Assembly (NCBI GenBank): GCA_947626575.1 | Contig: CANQSR010000019.1 | Location: 1-35,578 of the forward strand | Source: an uncultured Clostridia bacterium | Lineage (GTDB): Bacteria > Bacillota > Clostridia > Christensenellales > Borkfalkiaceae | Direction: 5' to 3' | Length of the DNA: 35,578 bases | Shown: in pieces, positions 31,909 to 35,578 of the stretch | Layout of the letters: each line of letters starts with the position of its first letter | Position numbering within the stretch: position 1 is the stretch's first letter | Translations under genes and position numbers: made by a program | Notes under the pieces: generated by a model | What the model was told of the DNA's origin: nothing | Database searches by the model: none | What the model saw: the letters and a program-made list of their open reading frames with translations, nothing else

Positions 31909-33198
31909 ATGAAAAGTGGCTTTGGAAAAATTGTATGTTACGTGCTGACGGCGATCTTCGCGCTCATGATCGTCGGCGGCGCGGCGGCAATCATCGTCAA
32001 AGCGCGGGATGCCTTCGCCCCCATCGGCGGCGGAGACCGTACGGTGATCGGCTTTACCGGCATGCAAAACGAGGACAGCACGCTCACGTGGACGCACGAT
32101 ATCGCCCAATATAACGGCGAAGCGGCGTTTGAAACTCACGAAAACCCGGCGGCGAAGCCGGATGCGACGCATATCGTTGCCGTTACGTCTAAGCTCGATG
32201 AGATCTTCCCCTATAAGCTCATCCGCGAAGTGAAAGACCAATACGGCAATGCGTTCATTGAGTTTCCGAAACTCTACATGAGTTACGAACTCGACGACGC
32301 GGGCAACATCGAGGGCGTCAACTTCGCTAACTATAAAGCCGGGGAAAATTACTTCATCCCCGATGCCTATAAGGATGCGGACGGCAAAATCACCGAGGCC
32401 TTCTATATCGGCAAATACGAAGGATATGTTTCTGCCGGCGAAGTCGTCTCCAAAACACAATATCAGCCCACCGGCAACCTCACGCGCAGTGAATGCCGAG
32501 ATCTTGCACGTGCCTATAACGCAAAAGAAGGCAACGGCGGCTATTACCAACAGCTCGACATATCCATGTGGACGGTCTATCAGCTCCTCACCGCGTGCTA
32601 TCTCCGAACGATGGATATCCAAAGTGTAAATCCGGGGATCGTCGGGCAGGGAGACGCGCTCGATGGCCCCATGGCCACGGGCGGCACGGAATTTATCAAA
32701 AATCTCACGGGTTGGCAGACCAACACCAACGTCAACAAATTCCTCGGCGTCGAAAATTCCGCCGGGAATATGGCGGCATGGGTAGACGGCATCCGTTTCG
32801 AAAAAGATCACATCTTCTACATCGCAGATCCCGATGAATTTTCCGACGCCGAAGGCGGCGTGGATCTCGGCTTTGCGCGCCCGCTATCGACAGGCGTCAT
32901 CCGGGCCTTACGGCCGGGAACGGGCGACAAGGCGCATTCCGTGATCTTCCCAGCGCTCCTCGATGATACCGATTGGGGCGCCGATGAGCTGAAACTCAAC
33001 TACACGGCAGATATCTATTCTGTGTACGATTACAGCGGCGGAAAGACGATGTACGTCGGCGGATGCTGGACGGGCGAGGCCTTCGAGGCCGCGGTCTACG
33101 GCCTGTTCTCATCAGCGAGCGGGTTGACCGAAACGGGAGTTTTCCCCGAAGTAGGCGCGCGCCTTTGCGCCCGGTCTATACAGGAGGCGAAGGCATGA
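31909..33198 (+). CDS. Membrane-anchored protein with C-type-lectin/FGE-like fold
   Basis: A 429-residue protein. A single N-terminal helix (about 8-30) would anchor or export it. The C-terminal two thirds carry marks of the C-type-lectin/formylglycine-generating-enzyme-like fold seen in many gut phage tail and receptor-binding proteins: ISMWTVYQLLTACYLRTMD, NSAGNMAAWVDG, SVYDYSGGKTMYVGGCW and the closing VGARLCARS. In some phages this fold is the target of diversity-generating retroelements. No reverse transcriptase or template repeat is in the window. AGGAGG lies 8 bases before the ATG. The stop overlaps the next start as ATGA, so it heads a coupled gene chain. Confidence 0.6.
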   Translation: MKSGFGKIVCYVLTAIFALMIVGGAAAIIVKARDAFAPIGGGDRTVIGFTGMQNEDSTLTWTHDIAQYNGEAAFETHENPAAKPDATHIVAVTSKLDEIFPYKLIREVKDQYGNAFIEFPKLYMSYELDDAGNIEGVNFANYKAGENYFIPDAYKDADGKITEAFYIGKYEGYVSAGEVVSKTQYQPTGNLTRSECRDLARAYNAKEGNGGYYQQLDISMWTVYQLLTACYLRTMDIQSVNPGIVGQGDALDGPMATGGTEFIKNLTGWQTNTNVNKFLGVENSAGNMAAWVDGIRFEKDHIFYIADPDEFSDAEGGVDLGFARPLSTGVIRALRPGTGDKAHSVIFPALLDDTDWGADELKLNYTADIYSVYDYSGGKTMYVGGCWTGEAFEAAVYGLFSSASGLTETGVFPEVGARLCARSIQEAKA

Positions 33199-33350
33199 CG
33201 CAAAAACAAGTTCAGAAGATCCGCAAAGGGCTTGCGTGCTGTTCACAATCTGAACCCGCATGCCCCGACTGCCCCTACATAGACACCCACGACTGCGCGT
33301 CTAAACTCGCAAAAGAAGCCATCGGCTATATAGAGGACGACAACGCATGA
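33195..33350 (+). CDS. 51-residue cysteine-rich miniprotein
   Basis: MTQKQVQKIRKGLACCSQ..., with six cysteines in the pattern CC-x6-C-x2-C-x8-C. The CxxC and CC groups suggest a small metal-binding fold. Similar cysteine-rich short proteins occur among hypothetical proteins of gut phages, and none has a known job that I can name. AGGAGG lies 7 bases before the ATG. Both ends overlap the neighbours by ATGA (33195-33198 and 33347-33350), so it is translated as part of the chain. It has no signal peptide, unlike its neighbours. Confidence 0.75.
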   Translation: MTQKQVQKIRKGLACCSQSEPACPDCPYIDTHDCASKLAKEAIGYIEDDNA

Positions 33351-35422
33351 TCCGACGCATATCCACAACCATATCGACGCTTATCCTCATCGCCGCGATC
33401 GCGGCTCTCTCCTTCTTGACTGAGGCCCGCGGCGTACTTGTTCGCGCCGCGGATGCCTCCGTCTCGTACGCGAAGAGCGCCGTCATGGACGATCTGAAAG
33501 GCGCAACGATCGACGGCAAGATCTTCGATCTCGACGACTACCCGGCTAAGGCGGATGCCGCGCCGGAGCTTTTGCTTTTCACCGAGTATTGTTTCAGCAA
33601 AGATCCCGCGAAGGCAAAGGACTTCGGGCTTTTTGCTTACGTCTACAACCCCGGCGGGATTACCTTTGATAACTCCGTCGCGGCCAATACATATTTTAAC
33701 AAGATCCAACTCGCGGTGAATGAGCAAGGCTATCGAAAATATAGCATGATCTATCTCAACCGCAGTACGGCCGCCGACGGATGCGACGGGCGGTTTTACA
33801 AATTTCAGATCTCGTTGGGCGAAAATACGCGCGATGAGCTTCTCGAAGAGCTGGCGAAAAATGAAGAACGCGTTTACAAGCTCAGTGGGTTCGAACTTCG
33901 CGACCCCGCCGCTTTTAATGCGACGGAATACGCGATCGCGCAGACCTACACCTTCACGGGCTATGTCAAGGGATACGGCGCCGGTTCTCAGAACGAAAGC
34001 ACGCTAAGCTGTACCCTCGATGCGCTTGATACCGTCGCCTTCGACGTCAATCACACTTTTTACCGAACAAAGACGTCTGAACTCGGCGGAAATTACAAAA
34101 AACAAATCAACACTGTCTATTTCGCCGTTCCCAAACAGCTCTTCGAGGCTTACGGAAAACTTCAACGCATTAAGGCGGAATGGTATGAATATAAGACGAA
34201 ACCCATCGTCGTAACATCCGATCGGGATTTTTACAACGCCGCACTGCCCTATGTTGGAAAACTGATCACCGAAGGCGGAAACACGAACTATGATACAAAC
34301 ATCGGTTATGGCATCGGGTCAGAGGCGTTGTATGATGATTTCAATACAGCTTTAAGTCAATTTCTCGGATATAATTGGAACATTTTACCGGACTCGCACT
34401 TCTTAGGGAGCGGCGACAAACAAATTAAAAAACTTGTTTACTTGCTTCCCACCAAAAATTGGTGCGGCATTGATGAATATGATCCGCTTACGGACTATTC
34501 AGATTCGCTTGAAGGGCAAGGGAATGCCCTTTTGAATTACATATACGCATATCAACCGAAGCCGGAAGGCCAAGAAGGAGGCGGCGATAGCGGCTTTGGC
34601 GGAGGCGGTGGAGGTAGCTGGGACGTCGGCGGAGAAATGCCCTCTTTTGACGGAGAAATCTCCTTCCCCACCGTCAACGTCAAGGGCGGTACTCTTCCCG
34701 CCGAACTTTTCGAAGATGACATCGACGACTCCCGCAAAATTACCAACGAGAGCGGCAACATCGACTTCGGCTACTCCTATTACGACTTCAACGCAAATAC
34801 CGATCTGCATACTTTGAACACTTGGAGCGACACCAAGCCGTCTTTTTGGGATACATGGAACGCGTTCGGATTTTGGGACGCGATACTCGACCGCGTTCCC
34901 CAAGAGGCGAGTAAAACCGCCGCGCCTATCTACGTATTGACAGATACCGATATGAGCGCATCCAATGCAGATCTCATCGACAATTTACTTATCAATGCAA
35001 AAGATGTAGACGCTATCCGCGCGGCGTACAACGAAGCGGAACAAAATGATGAATACCTCGTCTTATTCCGCTTTGCGGTAAGCGATTACTACTCTGCCGC
35101 GGCCGAAATTCTCCAATATGGCCTTCTCCATACCGACGAAATCACCGGAAGGGCCTACATCGCGCAGGAAAGCGTATTTCTTGACTTTGACGTTATCCAA
35201 CTCACCTTTGAGAAGGAAAGCGTAAAAACCATCGTACCGGCGGTATCCTCCCCCATCGACATCGTCAACGATCCCACGCCGCCAACCGATATGCCGCCGG
35301 ATACAAACGGCGCGGAAAAAATTATCAAGATCATCCTCGCGGTGATCCTCACCGTCGTCGTCGCCGTACTGATCGGCGTCATCATCTATAAAGTCATAAA
35401 GAACCGGAGGGAAAAATCATGA
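33347..35422 (+). CDS. Large exported protein with Gly-rich linker and C-terminal membrane anchor
   Basis: A 691-residue protein of no recognised family. The N-terminus (MIRRISTTISTLILIAAIAAL) is a signal peptide. The ectodomain is rich in Tyr, Asp and Asn. A glycine-rich linker (about 405-428, GGGDSGFGGGGGGSW) splits it into two parts. The C-terminus has Pro/Thr-rich residues (DPTPPTDMPPDTNG), one transmembrane helix (about 660-685) and a basic tail (KVIKNRREKS). The topology is thus outside-facing with a short cytosolic end. This layout resembles filamentous-phage adsorption proteins (pIII type), but also any type I surface protein. Start and stop both overlap neighbours as ATGA. Confidence 0.75.
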   Translation: MIRRISTTISTLILIAAIAALSFLTEARGVLVRAADASVSYAKSAVMDDLKGATIDGKIFDLDDYPAKADAAPELLLFTEYCFSKDPAKAKDFGLFAYVYNPGGITFDNSVAANTYFNKIQLAVNEQGYRKYSMIYLNRSTAADGCDGRFYKFQISLGENTRDELLEELAKNEERVYKLSGFELRDPAAFNATEYAIAQTYTFTGYVKGYGAGSQNESTLSCTLDALDTVAFDVNHTFYRTKTSELGGNYKKQINTVYFAVPKQLFEAYGKLQRIKAEWYEYKTKPIVVTSDRDFYNAALPYVGKLITEGGNTNYDTNIGYGIGSEALYDDFNTALSQFLGYNWNILPDSHFLGSGDKQIKKLVYLLPTKNWCGIDEYDPLTDYSDSLEGQGNALLNYIYAYQPKPEGQEGGGDSGFGGGGGGSWDVGGEMPSFDGEISFPTVNVKGGTLPAELFEDDIDDSRKITNESGNIDFGYSYYDFNANTDLHTLNTWSDTKPSFWDTWNAFGFWDAILDRVPQEASKTAAPIYVLTDTDMSASNADLIDNLLINAKDVDAIRAAYNEAEQNDEYLVLFRFAVSDYYSAAAEILQYGLLHTDEITGRAYIAQESVFLDFDVIQLTFEKESVKTIVPAVSSPIDIVNDPTPPTDMPPDTNGAEKIIKIILAVILTVVVAVLIGVIIYKVIKNRREKS

Positions 35423-35578
35423 CATTTTCAAAAAGTAAGCTACTCGCGGCGCTCTCGGCGCTGTTTGCCGCAATCATTCTTTTTTGCATGTTGACCGCGT
35501 CCGTGGGACCCATGTCCGCATCGGCCGCTTCGGTCGCAAACGTTTTTGCAAATTCCACGATGGATTTCCGCCTCACTT
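35419..35578 (+). CDS. 5' part of a secreted protein gene (runs off the right edge)
   Basis: The first 53 codons of a further gene in the chain. Its ATG overlaps the stop of the 691-residue gene (ATGA, 35419-35422) and GGAGG lies 11 bases upstream. It opens with MTFSKSKLLAALSALFAAII, a signal peptide with a likely cut after ASA (SVGPMSASAAS). A copy of the ACCCATGTCCG motif lies inside it at 35508-35518. Nothing can be said of function. Confidence 0.7.
   Translation, partial: MTFSKSKLLAALSALFAAIILFCMLTASVGPMSASAASVANVFANSTMDFRLT

Larger units (their letters stand above)
29072..35578. mobile_element. Integrated element at tRNA-Gln (left end; right end outside the window)
   Basis: A tyrosine integrase gene lies about 100 bases from the tRNA 3' end and points at it. 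Behind it come an XRE repressor with operators, small phage-type genes and a chain of genes for exported proteins. The best guess for the crossover is the tRNA 3' part (about 29045-29071), and the matching right-hand copy would lie beyond 35578. Base composition is more AT-rich in the regulatory part (29.1-31.9 kb) than in the flanking core. No relaxase, terminase, capsid or replication protein is visible in the 6.5 kb seen, so prophage, filamentous phage and conjugative or mobilizable element all remain possible. Confidence 0.8.

Overview
The window reads as a chromosomal segment of a GC-rich member of the Clostridia (Bacillota), most likely a gut commensal. Three things point there. The order rplS ... 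comM-dprA-topA-trmFO-hslV-hslU is the Bacillota core cluster. Shine-Dalgarno sites are strong and promoters are clean sigma-A type. A choloylglycine (bile salt) hydrolase is present. No species can be named from the sequence alone.

Layout. Positions 1-5.7 kb hold the tail of an unrecognised gene, glyA, a membrane M48-type metalloprotease divergent from it, and a hisS-trxA pair. Positions 5.7-6.8 kb are a gene-free patch of palindromic and tandem repeats. From 17.6 kb down to 6.8 kb the minus strand carries a housekeeping run: a PMT-family membrane glycosyltransferase, comM, dprA, topA, trmFO, hslV, a DUF559 endonuclease-like gene and hslU. rplS stands alone upstream with its own promoter and terminator. 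Positions 18.5-25.1 kb are a replication/tRNA-modification locus: recF, a PHP phosphoesterase and a VanW-type lipoprotein joined by ATGA overlaps on the minus strand, and divergently dnaA and mnmG on the plus strand. No dnaN and no canonical DnaA-box cluster are seen, and the DNA-recognition motif of this DnaA is altered. Positions 25.15-26.66 kb are gene-free and hold a 455-bp direct duplication plus several palindromic repeats. A SHOCT-domain membrane protein and an XRE regulator (divergent), then the bile salt hydrolase, follow.

At 28,997 a tRNA-Gln(CUG) begins. Immediately behind it sits a tyrosine integrase, the mark of an element integrated at the tRNA 3' end. The element runs off the right edge. 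It has an XRE repressor with paired operators, several small phage-type proteins, and a chain of ATGA-overlapping genes for exported or membrane proteins: a C-type-lectin/FGE-fold protein, a Cys-rich miniprotein, a 691-aa protein with a signal peptide, Gly-rich linker and C-terminal anchor, and another secreted protein. No capsid, terminase, relaxase or replication gene is visible, so the type of element is open. A filamentous-phage-like or surface-display element is a hypothesis only.

The most striking unexplained signal is a short motif, ACC(C)ATGTCCG. It occurs 11 times exactly, in several reading frames, on both strands and in spacers, where well under one copy is expected by chance. The second is the non-canonical DnaA recognition helix. 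The third is the interspersed hairpin repeats whose outer sequence is fixed while the inner stem-loop is swapped.
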